Of a stretch of 64,000 nucleotides of DNA, positions 1-9,178 are shown piece after piece. The notes below the pieces were generated by a model, which did no database searches, was not told the origin of the DNA, and saw only the letters and a list, made by a program, of their open reading frames with translations. The stretch's first letter is position 1, and each line of letters starts with the position of its first letter. Source of the DNA: Parvibaculum sp039973015 (GTDB lineage: Bacteria; Pseudomonadota; Alphaproteobacteria; Parvibaculales; Parvibaculaceae); contig NZ_JBDWLT010000008.1 in the NCBI RefSeq assembly GCF_039973015.1, forward strand, positions 124,001-188,000. Reading direction: 5' to 3'. A program made the translations under genes and the position numbers.

Positions 1-2121
1 CGGCATTTCGTCGAATGGCACGACCCCTTCCCGAAGCCTTCCTATCTCTTTGCGCTGGTGGCGGGCGACCTTGCCCATGTGGAAGACAAGTTCATCACCA
101 TGTCCGGCCGCGAGGTGACGCTGCGCATCTTCGTCGAAAAAGGCAATGAAGACCGCTGCGCCTATGCGATGGAGGCGCTGAAGCGCTCCATGAAATGGGA
201 CGAGGAACGCTTCGGCCGCGAATACGATCTCGACATCTTCATGATCGTCGCGGTGAGCGCCTTCAACATGGGGGCGATGGAGAACAAGGGCCTCAACGTC
301 TTCAACGACAAATATATTCTGGCGCGGCCCGACACGGCGACGGACGCCGACTATGCGGCGATCGAGGCGATCATCGCGCATGAATATTTCCACAACTGGA
401 CCGGCAACCGGATTACCTGCCGGGACTGGTTTCAGCTTTGCCTGAAGGAAGGACTGACCGTTTTCCGCGATCAGGAATTCACGAGCGACATGCGCTCGCG
501 CCCGGTAAAGCGGATCTCGGATGTGCGGCTGCTGCGCGCGCATCAGTTTCCCGAAGACGGCGGACCGCTGGCGCATCCCGTGCGGCCGGACAGCTATATC
601 GAGATCAACAATTTCTATACGGCGACCGTTTACGAGAAGGGCGCCGAGCTCTGCCGCATGATCCATACGATGGCGGGACCGAAGCGTTTCCGCAAAGGCA
701 TGGATCTCTATTTCGAGCGCCATGACGGTGAAGCGGCGACAGTGGAAGATTTCCTCGATGCGCTGGCGGACGGGGCGAAGCTCGACCTCACGCAGTTCAA
801 GCGCTGGTACTGGCAGTCCGGCACGCCGGAAGTGCTGGCCTCCGGGCGCTACGACGCGGCGCGCAAGACCTATACGCTGAAGATGAGCCAGGTGTGCCAG
901 CCGACACCGGGACAGCGCGTGAAAGAGCCGTTCCACATTCCCGTTGCGGTCGGCCTTGCCGGCCCGGACGGCAAGGACATTCCCCTGACGCTGGACGGCG
1001 AGGAGAAGCCGGGCGCGAAAACGCGCGTGCTGCACCTCACCGAACGCGAAGGCACATGGCGTTTCAAGAATGTACCCGAAAAGCCGGTGCCCTCGATCCT
1101 GCGCGGGTTCACCGCGCCGGTGAAGCTCGACGCGAACCTCAAGGAACGCGACCTCGTGTTCCTGATGAAGCATGACAGTGACAGCTTCAACCGCTGGGAA
1201 GCGGCGCAACGCTATGCGACGAACCTGCTCACGCGCATGGTTGAAGCGGCGAAGGACGGCAGCACGCCGCGCAAGGGAACGGCATTTGCCGAGATGGTGC
1301 ATGACCTTCTCAGCGCGAAGAAGATCGACCCCGATTTCGTGGCGCAGATCATCCTGCTGCCGAGCGAACAGACGCTGGCACAGATCATCGGGCAGGATGT
1401 GGATGTCGATGCGATCCACGCCGCGCGCGAGGCGCTGCGCCTTGCCATCGCGGCACATGCGAAGGATGCGCTCCTCTCCGCCTATACGCGCATGGAAGTG
1501 ACGGGAGCGTACAATCCCGACGCGGCAGATGCCGGCAAGCGCGCACTCAGGAATGCCTGCCTCGGCTATCTTGCCGCCGCGCCGGGCGATGAGGGCGTGA
1601 CGCTCGCGGCCGAACAGTTCCGCCATGCGACGAACATGACGGATTCCATCGCCGCGCTTTCCGTGCTCTCGCATATCGATTGCCCGGAACGCGAAGAGGC
1701 GCTTTCCACCTTCTACGAACGCTGGAAGGACAACCACCTCGTCATGGACAAGTGGCTCGCGATCCAGGCGATGTCGTCGCTGCCGGGAACGCTGGACGAG
1801 GTGAAGCGCCTCACGCAGCACCCCGCCTTCACGATGAAGAACCCGAACAAGGTGCGCTCGCTCATCACGAGCTTCGCCAGCGCCAACCAGCTGCACTTCC
1901 ACGATGCGAAAGGCGCGGGCTACCGCTTTGTGGCCGACAAGGTGCTGGAACTCGACAAGCTGAACCCGCAGGTGGCGGCCCGGCTTCTGGGCGCCTTCAA
2001 GAGCTGGCGGCAATTCGAGCCGAAGCGCCGCAAGCTGATGCAGAAGGAGCTGAAGCGGATCGCGGGCACGGATGGCCTCTCGCGCGACGTTTACGAGATC
2101 GCGAGCAAGACGCTCGCCTGA
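1..2121 (+). CDS. pepN: Aminopeptidase N (M1 zinc metallopeptidase), 5' truncated by window edge
   Basis: The reading frame is open from base 1, so the start lies outside the window; about 706 residues are visible. It removes N-terminal residues from peptides in the cytoplasm. The M1 substrate motif GAMEN is encoded at 271-285 and the zinc motif HEYFH at 379-393; the third zinc ligand Glu is encoded at 448-450, exactly the HExxH-x18-E spacing of the family. The rest is the long helical C-terminal region typical of the gammaproteobacterial-type PepN, which usually totals about 870-890 residues, so roughly 170-180 residues are missing upstream. No terminator with a T-tract is seen after the TGA. 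The family call is secure; substrate range is not visible. Confidence 0.95.
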   Translation, partial: RHFVEWHDPFPKPSYLFALVAGDLAHVEDKFITMSGREVTLRIFVEKGNEDRCAYAMEALKRSMKWDEERFGREYDLDIFMIVAVSAFNMGAMENKGLNVFNDKYILARPDTATDADYAAIEAIIAHEYFHNWTGNRITCRDWFQLCLKEGLTVFRDQEFTSDMRSRPVKRISDVRLLRAHQFPEDGGPLAHPVRPDSYIEINNFYTATVYEKGAELCRMIHTMAGPKRFRKGMDLYFERHDGEAATVEDFLDALADGAKLDLTQFKRWYWQSGTPEVLASGRYDAARKTYTLKMSQVCQPTPGQRVKEPFHIPVAVGLAGPDGKDIPLTLDGEEKPGAKTRVLHLTEREGTWRFKNVPEKPVPSILRGFTAPVKLDANLKERDLVFLMKHDSDSFNRWEAAQRYATNLLTRMVEAAKDGSTPRKGTAFAEMVHDLLSAKKIDPDFVAQIILLPSEQTLAQIIGQDVDVDAIHAAREALRLAIAAHAKDALLSAYTRMEVTGAYNPDAADAGKRALRNACLGYLAAAPGDEGVTLAAEQFRHATNMTDSIAALSVLSHIDCPEREEALSTFYERWKDNHLVMDKWLAIQAMSSLPGTLDEVKRLTQHPAFTMKNPNKVRSLITSFASANQLHFHDAKGAGYRFVADKVLELDKLNPQVAARLLGAFKSWRQFEPKRRKLMQKELKRIAGTDGLSRDVYEIASKTLA

Positions 2122-2192
2122 CACCTACCCGGCAGCCCCCGAAACAGCTCCCAAAACAGCCGGATGAACGCCGGTTTGTGCCGCGGCGACGC

Positions 2193-2415
2193 GATTCGTA
2201 TCGCCACGGCACACGTTAACCATTCTGCTTAACGCAGAATTAAGGACGGTGGCTCAGGAGTCATTAAATCGGCGTTTTCTCCAGATCACATGCTGGATCA
2301 GGTGGTTTGTGAGGGACATTGAGTGAGTCCCGCTTGCATCTATTAACAAAAAGTTAACGCCAGCTATGGACAGGCGGACTCTCAGGCCGAATCATCGCTT
2401 CAAGGGCAGTGATTC
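2193..2415 (+). promoter_or_regulatory. CtrA-box and GANTC-rich promoter region of the PdhS-type kinase
   Basis: The 348-bp gap between pepN and the kinase start at 2470 carries a perfect CtrA-type box, TTAACAAAAAGTTAAC, at 2343-2358 (TTAA-N7-TTAAC). A second TTAA-N7-TTAA pair lies at 2229-2243, and another TTAA at 2216-2219. Six GANTC sites (the CcrM methylation target of alphaproteobacteria) fall at 2193, 2258, 2325, 2377, 2389 and 2411. About one would be expected by chance in this length. The combination is what is known from cell-cycle promoters controlled by CtrA and GcrA/CcrM. No transcription start can be fixed from sequence alone. Confidence 0.7.
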
Positions 2416-2469
2416 GGGTAATGGCGGGCACCGGCAATGCTGACGGAACCCGAGCGGACGGAAGAGCGC

Positions 2470-4290
2470 ATGAGCGACGCTACGACAACAAGACAGGACG
2501 CTATGAAGTGGCGCGAGGCCGCGGGCCGCCGCCGCCGCACCCTGCCCGCCGGATTGCTGCCGCGCCTTGCCCTCGGCGTTTCCGGGCTTGCGCTCGCTGC
2601 ACTCAATGTCACCCTCTACGCGCAGGAAGGCATGTCCCGCGCGCTTCTCTTTTCCTCGTTCCTTTCAGCCGGCTATCTCGGCCTTGCCTATATGCTGGTG
2701 CGGCTTCGCGAGTCGAAGCTCGAAGCGGAAGATGCGCTTGTCGAGAACCAGCAGCGCTTCGACATGGCCTTTGCGGGCGCGCGCTGCGGCATCTGGGACT
2801 GGGATCTTTCGGAAAACCGCGTTTACTGGTCGTCCGCCATGTTCGACATGGTGGGGCTGAAGCAGCCCTCGAAGCGGCTTTCGCCGAACGAGATCAAGGC
2901 CTTCGCCCATCCCGACGACATCAACGCCATCGACGATATTTCCCGCGCCGTGACGCGACCCTCGCGCTCCTACGACACGACGTTCCGCCTGCGCCATGCG
3001 GATGGCAGCTGGGTGTGGATGCATGCGAAGGGCCAGGTCTGGAGCGGCAATCGCGCGTCGGGCGACCGGCTCGTCGGCATCACCATCGATATTACAGAGC
3101 AGAAGCTCGCGGAAGAGCGCGTGTCGGAAGCGAATGAGCGCCTTCGCGACGCGATCGAAAGCGTAGGCGAAGCCTTCGTACTGTGGGACGCAGAGGGAAA
3201 GCTCATCACTGCGAACAGCAAGTTCGGGGAATTCCTCAACCTTGCAGACGAGGCGACGGCGCCGGGCATGACACGTGCGGACGTGATGGCGCGCGCGGGC
3301 GTGGGCAGCGGATGGCCGGTGGCGGAAGGTGCGGAAACGGAAGCGGCTTTCAGCGAAATCCGCCTGCCGACGGGGCGCTGGCTTCAGATCAGCGAGCGGC
3401 GCACCAAGACCGGCGGGCATGTGAATGTCGGTACCGACATTACCGCGATCAAGGAACAGGAAGCGGCGCTGACGGACAACAAGTCGGCGCTGGAAAAGAC
3501 CGTGCGCGACCTCGAAAGCTCACGCCGCAAGCTTCAGGAGCAGGCGCGCCAGCTTGTCGACCTGGCCGAGAAATATGCTTCGGAAAAAACGCGCGCGGAA
3601 GCCGCGAACCGCTCGAAGTCAGAATTCCTCGCCAATATGAGCCATGAGCTCCGCACACCGCTCAACGCGATCATCGGCTTTTCGGAAATCATGGGGTCGG
3701 GCCTTTTCGGCGAACTGGGCTCGCCGAAATACAAGGAATATGCGACCGACATTCATGCGAGCGGTACGCATCTCCTCGAACTCATCAACGACATTCTGGA
3801 TATGTCGAAGATCGAGGCGGGGCGCATGACGCTGGAAGCGCAGCCGCTTGAGGTTTCCGAAGTGGTGGAGGAATCGCTGCGGCTTGTCTCCGGCCGGGCG
3901 GATGTTGCGAAGGTGACGATCGAAAACGAATTGCCGAACCTTCCCGCCGTTCATGCAGACAAGCGCGCGGTGAAGCAGGTGCTGCTGAACCTGCTCTCGA
4001 ACGCGGTGAAATTCACGCCTGCGGGCGGTTCGATCCACCTCAAGGGAAGCAGCGCCGACGGCCTCGTCACCATTTCGGTGGAAGATACGGGCATCGGCAT
4101 TCCGGCAAATGCGCTGCCGAAGATCGGGCGACCCTTCGAGCAGGTGGAAAGCCAGCATTCGAAGAAGCACAAGGGCACCGGGCTCGGCCTCGCGCTGTCG
4201 CGCTCGCTGGTGGAGCTTCACGGCGGTACGCTCACCATCGAGAGCACCGAAGGCGTCGGCACGACGGTGAGCTTCACACTGCCGGCCTGA
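2470..4290 (+). CDS. PAS-domain sensor histidine kinase of the PdhS/PleC/DivJ family
   Basis: A 606-residue kinase. Two membrane helices lie near residues 30-70, followed by a PAS/PAC domain (about 85-210), a second PAS-like segment (about 220-330), a coiled coil and the HisKA domain. The phospho-acceptor His is about residue 392 in NMSHELRTPLNAIIGFSE, followed by a DIHASG...LINDILDMSKIEAG block typical of PdhS-family kinases. The ATPase domain ends with the GTGLGL box. I start at 2470 because GGAAG sits five bases ahead; the upstream ATG at 2437 has no ribosome site. In Caulobacter and rhizobia such kinases (PleC, DivJ, PdhS) act on DivK. The upstream CtrA boxes fit that role, but which member this is cannot be decided here. 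Confidence 0.85.
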   Translation: MSDATTTRQDAMKWREAAGRRRRTLPAGLLPRLALGVSGLALAALNVTLYAQEGMSRALLFSSFLSAGYLGLAYMLVRLRESKLEAEDALVENQQRFDMAFAGARCGIWDWDLSENRVYWSSAMFDMVGLKQPSKRLSPNEIKAFAHPDDINAIDDISRAVTRPSRSYDTTFRLRHADGSWVWMHAKGQVWSGNRASGDRLVGITIDITEQKLAEERVSEANERLRDAIESVGEAFVLWDAEGKLITANSKFGEFLNLADEATAPGMTRADVMARAGVGSGWPVAEGAETEAAFSEIRLPTGRWLQISERRTKTGGHVNVGTDITAIKEQEAALTDNKSALEKTVRDLESSRRKLQEQARQLVDLAEKYASEKTRAEAANRSKSEFLANMSHELRTPLNAIIGFSEIMGSGLFGELGSPKYKEYATDIHASGTHLLELINDILDMSKIEAGRMTLEAQPLEVSEVVEESLRLVSGRADVAKVTIENELPNLPAVHADKRAVKQVLLNLLSNAVKFTPAGGSIHLKGSSADGLVTISVEDTGIGIPANALPKIGRPFEQVESQHSKKHKGTGLGLALSRSLVELHGGTLTIESTEGVGTTVSFTLPA

Positions 4291-4327
4291 GCCCCCGCCC
4301 TTTCAGCGTGGCGCAGGGCCGCCGCTT

Positions 4328-5713
4328 TCAGAGATACCAGTCATATTCGAGAGGCGAGATGGCTTCCTGGAATTTCTCGAATTCGAGGATCTTCGTCTCC
4401 GCATAGACATCGACATAGCGGTCGGTGAGGTATTGCCGCATGACCTGCGAGTTGCGGAAACGCTTGAGCGCGCTCGGCAGATAAAGCGGGAGCCCCTCGT
4501 CTACCGTTTCGCAAGCATTGCCTTCCGCCGGGTCGCCGGGATCGATCTCGTTGACGATGCCGTAATGGATGCCGGCAAGGATCGCCGCGAGGACGAGATA
4601 GGGATTGGCGTCCGCGCCGGTGACGCGATGTTCGATGCGGCGCGAGTCCGGCGAACCGTTCGGTACACGGAAGGCGACAGAGCGGTTATTGTATCCCCAG
4701 CTGCCATTGACCGGGACGAAAAGATTGGGCCCGAAGCGGCGATAGGAATTGAGGTTCGGCGCGAAGATCGCCATGGCATCCGGCAGTGTCGCCTGCAAGC
4801 CGCCAATGGCGTGGCGGAGCTTCACGGAGCCTTCGTCCGTGCCGTCATTGAAGATGTTGTTGCCCTTCTCGTCCAGCACCGAGCAATGGACATGCATGCC
4901 ATTGCCCGTCTGTTCCACGAATGGCTTTGCCATGAAGCTCGCGAGGAAGTTGTGCTTACGCGCGATCGTCCCGATGATATGACGCAGCATGACGGCATGA
5001 TCGCCCGCGCGAATGACATCATTCTCATGCTTGAGATTGATCTCATACTGGCCGGGCGCGAACTCCGCCGTTGCGCCGGAAGCGGGCACGCCCTGGGCTG
5101 CGGCGGCTTCGTCGATCTCCTTCAGGAGACCCATGAAGCCGTCGAGCTCGGTGATGCCGTAAACTTCGTGTGCGGTTTCGCGCGCGCCGGTCGCGGGATT
5201 GATCGGCGATTGCGGGCGGCCCTTGCGGTCCATCTCCTTGTCGAGCAGGTAGAATTCGAATTCGCAGGCGACTGTCGCCTTGAGGCCGATGTCGTCGAGC
5301 TGCTTCACGACATGGGCGAGCACATTGCGCGGCTCAAGCATGAGGGGCGTGCCTTCATGATCGACCATCGTCATCAGAACCTGGGCCTGCTTCATCGAGG
5401 CCCAGGGAACGGGCACGATGGAGCCGGAGACGGGATGGGCCTGCGCATCCGGGTCGCCATCCGAAAAGCCCATGCCGAGGATGTCCTCGTTGACGCCCGT
5501 CACGTCGAAGAAATAAATCGACTGCGGCATCTGTACGCCGGAGGTGAAAACCTTGTCGGCTTCTTCGGACGGGAACCGCTTTCCGCGCACCGTGCCGCAC
5601 ATGTCGCAGAAGATAGCGTCCAGATAGTCGATTTCGCCGTGCTCGGCGAGGAAGGCATTGAATTCACCGAGAGTAGCCCAGGCCGCAGGGCCGGGTCTTT
5701 CGCGATCGCTCAT
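4328..5713 (-). CDS. puuA: Glutamine synthetase-family protein, likely gamma-glutamylputrescine synthetase (PuuA-like)
   Basis: About 461 residues, the full length of the GS superfamily. Visible are the N-terminal beta-grasp portion, the Glu metal-ligand segment CEFEFYL, the GNGMHVHCS catalytic segment, and the NRSVAFRVP / SRRIEHR substrate and ATP region. It lies 64 bp downstream of a PuuB-like oxidase on the same strand. In the known Puu pathway PuuA ligates glutamate to putrescine and PuuB oxidises the product. GS-like paralogues acting on other amines exist, so the amine is inferred. The ATG at 5713 is preferred over 5725, because AGGA lies 4 bases upstream of it. Confidence 0.75.
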   Translation of the reverse strand: MSDRERPGPAAWATLGEFNAFLAEHGEIDYLDAIFCDMCGTVRGKRFPSEEADKVFTSGVQMPQSIYFFDVTGVNEDILGMGFSDGDPDAQAHPVSGSIVPVPWASMKQAQVLMTMVDHEGTPLMLEPRNVLAHVVKQLDDIGLKATVACEFEFYLLDKEMDRKGRPQSPINPATGARETAHEVYGITELDGFMGLLKEIDEAAAAQGVPASGATAEFAPGQYEINLKHENDVIRAGDHAVMLRHIIGTIARKHNFLASFMAKPFVEQTGNGMHVHCSVLDEKGNNIFNDGTDEGSVKLRHAIGGLQATLPDAMAIFAPNLNSYRRFGPNLFVPVNGSWGYNNRSVAFRVPNGSPDSRRIEHRVTGADANPYLVLAAILAGIHYGIVNEIDPGDPAEGNACETVDEGLPLYLPSALKRFRNSQVMRQYLTDRYVDVYAETKILEFEKFQEAISPLEYDWYL

Positions 5714-5777
5714 GATGTCCTGCATTTCAACTGTTATTCCCCGCCGCGAAGCCCCTCCGCAGCGTCTGGAATTCGTC

Positions 5778-7097
5778 CTATAGGTCCATGACGCGATAGT
5801 AGCCGAGAGCCCCCTTCAGATACCAGCGCCGCAACGCGGGAAAGGGAATAGACCGGGGCGGCCCGCGCAAAGGCGCGGGAATATCCGCAGAATCGGCTTT
5901 TCCGCCAATGAGTTGGGCAAGAAGACGACCGGCCCAGGGCGCGGCGGCAACGCCATTTCCATGATAGCCGAGGGCGAAAAAGACGCTTTCATCATCCGGC
6001 AGGGCGCCAAGCGAGGGGGTAAGGCGGGCGGCCATGCAGACGAAGCCGCGCCATGAATGCGTGGTTTCGACATGGGCCCAGCCGGGGAAAACCTCTCCCA
6101 GACGCCGCTCCATGAAGCGGCGCATGCGAAATCCGTCTTCCGGCTTGCCGGTGAGATCGCCACGCGCACCGAAGAGGAAGCGGCGGTCCGGCAGGAGGCG
6201 GTAATAGAAGAGGAGATTGCGCGTATTGGCGCAGGGCGTTTCGGTCCGCCAGTTCTGCGTGTCGAGTTCTGCCTCCGAGAGCGGTCGCGTCACCACGATA
6301 TTCGACATGACGGGGAGGACATTGTGCGCCAGCGTGACGGGCATGGGTGCGCGCGTGAAGCCATTGGTCGCGACGACGACACGTGACGCACGGATGGTGC
6401 CAGACGGCGTGACAAGACGATGCGCCGCCCCTTCCCTCTCCCACTGCGTGACGGGCGAATGGCCGTGAAGTTTTGCGCCCGCGCGTGCCGCAACTTCGGC
6501 AAGGCCGCGGACGAAGCGAAGGGGATGAAGACCGAAGCCCGCGCCGACATGGAGCGCGCCGAACTGCTCCTGCGAGTCGTACCACTCCCGCGCGACCTCC
6601 TCGCGCGGGATCAGACGGGCGGGAATGCCGAATGTGCCGGTGAGAAGATCGCGCTCATGTTCCAGTTCGGCGTAGCGCGAGGGCGCATGAGCGACGTGGA
6701 GTTCGCCCTCGCCCTGCGGTTCGATATCGATCCCCTCGTCTTCCGCAAAAGAGCGCACGAAACGCGTCGCCTCCACTTGCGAGGCGATGAAGTGTTTTGC
6801 TTCCGCTTCACCGTAGCGGGAGATGAGCCCGTCCAGGGAAAGGCCCATTGGCGGAAGCGTGCAGAAGCCGCCATTGCGGCCGGAGGCGCCCCAGCCGAGC
6901 GGCCCCGCTTCGAGAAGGCGCACATCGAGAGAGAAATCCCGCGCGAGGTGCAGCGCACAGGACAGGCCCGTGAAGCCGCCGCCGATGATGGCGACATCGC
7001 AGGTTTCATCGCCATTGGGGCCGGTATCCGCGCCATCGGCGAGGGGCGGCGCCGTTTCTTCCCAGAGGCTGCGGACGGGCGCCCCTGCATCGTACAT
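5778..7097 (-). CDS. puuB: FAD-dependent amine oxidoreductase (DAO family), PuuB-like
   Basis: A 439-residue DAO-family flavoprotein. The N-terminal Rossmann motif is DVAIIGGGFTGLSCALHLA (residues about 33-51), followed by the GASGRNGGF flavin segment, and the C-terminal FAD contact is GYHGNGVAAAPWAGRLLA. This is the layout of gamma-glutamylputrescine oxidase. Together with the GS-like gene downstream it would convert a glutamylated amine to an aldehyde, ammonia and hydrogen peroxide in the cytoplasm. The gene begins 17 bp after the sulfotransferase stop, so the three genes probably share a transcript. No aldehyde dehydrogenase (PuuC) or hydrolase (PuuD) is in this window. Confidence 0.75.
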   Translation of the reverse strand: MYDAGAPVRSLWEETAPPLADGADTGPNGDETCDVAIIGGGFTGLSCALHLARDFSLDVRLLEAGPLGWGASGRNGGFCTLPPMGLSLDGLISRYGEAEAKHFIASQVEATRFVRSFAEDEGIDIEPQGEGELHVAHAPSRYAELEHERDLLTGTFGIPARLIPREEVAREWYDSQEQFGALHVGAGFGLHPLRFVRGLAEVAARAGAKLHGHSPVTQWEREGAAHRLVTPSGTIRASRVVVATNGFTRAPMPVTLAHNVLPVMSNIVVTRPLSEAELDTQNWRTETPCANTRNLLFYYRLLPDRRFLFGARGDLTGKPEDGFRMRRFMERRLGEVFPGWAHVETTHSWRGFVCMAARLTPSLGALPDDESVFFALGYHGNGVAAAPWAGRLLAQLIGGKADSADIPAPLRGPPRSIPFPALRRWYLKGALGYYRVMDL

Positions 7098-7114
7098 GCT
7101 TGAGTGATACCAGC

Positions 7115-7978
7115 TCAGCTTTCGGCCTCGTTCAACACAGGCGCTCCAGCTTGAGCTTTTCCGGCGGCGCGTTTCGAAAGCGGCGCGGAGATACCTTGCT
7201 CCGGCAGATCCCTCGAATAGCCGAATGTTTCAAAATCGGCAGCATAAACATGCCGCACCAGATCGATCGCCTCGGGCGTGTAATATTCATCGAGCATGGT
7301 GCCGGCACCGGTGCGGTTTTTCGATTTCAGGCGAAGGGACGAAAGATCCTTGCCGATCATGCGGCCCAACGCCTTGAGGTCGTCATCGAGCGTTTCCTGC
7401 CGGCCGATGAAGCTGTAGGGAATGTCTTTCACCATCACGAAATCCGCTTGCGGACGCCAATGGCCATTCATGTCGATGGACTTCTTGCGCTTTACCGCTT
7501 CCAGAAATTCGATGAATGACGCAGGACGCATCGGATCGTCGAGCAGCAGCGAGCGCAAATGGATGCGGTTCGGTTTATCCCAATTGCGAAGCGGAAACTG
7601 GAACTGATTGCGATAGCAGGAGAGTGCGCGAGAAAAAGGATTGCGAATGAAGGTCACGGGACGCAGCGCCCCGCTCTCGATCCGCCTCGACAGATCGCGC
7701 AACCCGTAATCGGTCACATGGCACCAAGGCTGATTTTCGACCTGGTGAATTTTCCCTGCACGGATGTTTTCGTCGCCGCCGTGAAGCTCGTTGAAGGCAA
7801 GTTTCAGCGAGGTGCATGCCACTTTCGGAATCGATACATAGAGTATCCCGAGGTCCGGCATGATGTGGAAACTGTGATTGATCTCGCCGTAGCTCATCTG
7901 CGCGGCCATGCGCAAATGCAGCGGCCAGCGCGAGAAGAAAAGAGGCCGTGCGCGCGACAAGACTTGGAACGCTTTCAT
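7115..7978 (-). CDS. Sulfotransferase family 2-type protein (PAPS-dependent)
   Basis: 287 residues. Residues 47-59 (YVSIPKVACTSLK) form the 5'-phosphosulfate loop that binds PAPS. Residues 108-122 (VTFIRNPFSRALSCY) form the 3'-phosphate site with the conserved RNPFSR. This is the pattern of carbohydrate/capsule-type sulfotransferases (Sulfotransfer_2). Later Lys/Arg-rich segments (KRKKS, KSKNRTGAG) are unassigned. No signal peptide is seen. Base composition looks less GC-rich than in the flanking genes, which may reflect transfer. It is the first gene of the apparent sulfotransferase-puuB-puuA transcript, an odd partnership with no pathway reason that I can see. The acceptor molecule is unknown. 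Confidence 0.75.
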   Translation of the reverse strand: MKAFQVLSRARPLFFSRWPLHLRMAAQMSYGEINHSFHIMPDLGILYVSIPKVACTSLKLAFNELHGGDENIRAGKIHQVENQPWCHVTDYGLRDLSRRIESGALRPVTFIRNPFSRALSCYRNQFQFPLRNWDKPNRIHLRSLLLDDPMRPASFIEFLEAVKRKKSIDMNGHWRPQADFVMVKDIPYSFIGRQETLDDDLKALGRMIGKDLSSLRLKSKNRTGAGTMLDEYYTPEAIDLVRHVYAADFETFGYSRDLPEQGISAPLSKRAAGKAQAGAPVLNEAES

Positions 7979-8058
7979 TTAATTCAGAACCACCCCAATT
8001 GCATTCCGGCGAAGCCTAACACGCTCCGCCGCCCGGCTGCCAAGGAGAGATCGGGATC

Positions 8059-8640
8059 TCAGGGTGCGGGCGGCTCCATGTCGCCGGGGACGTCCGGGGG
8101 ACCATCGCGGCCCTCGCGGTTGTCGCGGCGATCACGCCAGCGCATCCGGCCATTCTCCTCTTCCTTGCGCATCGCCTCTCCAACACGCTGGCGCTGCTCG
8201 GGCGTGAGCTTCGCAAAACCGGTCATCATGGCATCGCGGCCGATTTCACCCATCTCCTTCATCGCCAGTTCCATCTTGTCGAAGGCATCGCGTACGGCGT
8301 CTTCATCGTAGGGGTCGGCAGCAACGGCGGCGGCGAGCTCCATTTTCGCCTTGCGCATCTCGACAAGATGCGGGCGGATCTGCGGGAAGTGGCCGAGCAT
8401 CACCTTGCGGATCGCCCTGCGGTCTTCCTCCGGCAAATCCCTCAAACTCTGGTGAAACATGCCCGGCCCGGCGCCGCCCGGCGGCGGACCGAAATCCATG
8501 TCAGGCCCAGCACGGAAGAAGAGCGGCACGGAGATCAGGCCGACAAGGAAAATGTTGAGCGTGAGAGACGCAAGAAAAGCCGGACCCAGCCAGCGGCGCG
8601 GCTGCTTGCCCGAAGGCGGGGTGACGTTCGTTTCACTCAT
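8059..8640 (-). CDS. Membrane-anchored periplasmic Spy/CnrX-like (Metal_resist family) protein
   Basis: About 193 residues. One N-terminal membrane helix (about residues 19-40) is followed by a periplasmic, Met/Glu-rich helical region with the LTPEQRQRVGEAM signature seen in the CpxP/Spy/ZraP/CnrX superfamily. The tail is Pro/Asp/Arg-rich. The ATG at 8640 overlaps the anti-sigma stop (ATGA), with GGAG upstream, so it is translationally coupled. In the CnrYXH paradigm such a protein senses metal in the periplasm and controls anti-sigma activity; in Spy/CpxP it is a chaperone. Its place after a sigma/anti-sigma pair favours the sensor role, by inference. Confidence 0.7.
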   Translation of the reverse strand: MSETNVTPPSGKQPRRWLGPAFLASLTLNIFLVGLISVPLFFRAGPDMDFGPPPGGAGPGMFHQSLRDLPEEDRRAIRKVMLGHFPQIRPHLVEMRKAKMELAAAVAADPYDEDAVRDAFDKMELAMKEMGEIGRDAMMTGFAKLTPEQRQRVGEAMRKEEENGRMRWRDRRDNREGRDGPPDVPGDMEPPAP

Positions 8641-9167
8641 TGCATCCACTCCTCGGGCCAGGCCTGATTGGCCATGGCAAGCGCAATCAATCCTTCGCCA
8701 GCTTCTGTATCGGTTACGGCGACGGAGCTGCGCGTATCGAGCACGGAAATGCCGGAGGTGGAGCCGAGCGCAACGCCCATGACAAGCGCGGCAGCCAAAG
8801 CACCGGCGGGAAAGGCGGGCGAGCCATAAGGCCAGACAGCCTCGACCAGACCGCCGAAGAAACCCCGCTCCGCCTTGGGGCGCAGATCCGGCGCGGGCCT
8901 GACGAGCGGTGCGGCCGCACGCGGGCGCGCGGCCATGAGGCGTTCGGTGAGCGCAGCGGAAGGCGCCTCGACCGGCGCCATATCAAGCAACGCATCGAAG
9001 CGGGCGGCATCTTCCGCAAGCCCGCGCGCTTGCGCAGAGGCAGCGAGCATGGCTTCGGCAGCGGGCCTTTCGGCCTCCGGCCAGCGCGCGGGGGAGGCAC
9101 CGTAAGCCTCGACGATCTCCCTCAGCCGCTCAATTGTCATTTCGTTTCGCATCCGTATCAAGCCCAT
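8637..9167 (-). CDS. Putative membrane anti-sigma factor partner of the ECF sigma
   Basis: About 176 residues. The N-terminal cytoplasmic helical segment starts with a MTIERLREIVEAYGAS stretch and is followed by an Ala/Pro/Arg-rich region. One membrane helix lies near residues 118-138 (FPAGALAAALVMGVALGS), then a short periplasmic tail. I see no zinc-binding HxxxCxxC motif, so it is not a classical ZAS anti-sigma factor. The assignment rests on position: it overlaps or abuts the sigma gene stop (9179) and ends in an ATGA overlap with the Spy/CnrX-like gene. The ATG at 9167 has GAGGG eight bases upstream; ATGs at 9152 and 9140 are alternatives. Confidence 0.6.
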   Translation of the reverse strand: MGLIRMRNEMTIERLREIVEAYGASPARWPEAERPAAEAMLAASAQARGLAEDAARFDALLDMAPVEAPSAALTERLMAARPRAAAPLVRPAPDLRPKAERGFFGGLVEAVWPYGSPAFPAGALAAALVMGVALGSTSGISVLDTRSSVAVTDTEAGEGLIALAMANQAWPEEWMQ

Positions 9168-9178
9168 TCGCGGCGCCC

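Noticed and set aside
4291..4327. Terminator between the kinase and the convergent puuA-like gene
   Set aside because: A GCCCT/AGGGC stem is possible but short, with no T-tract on either strand.
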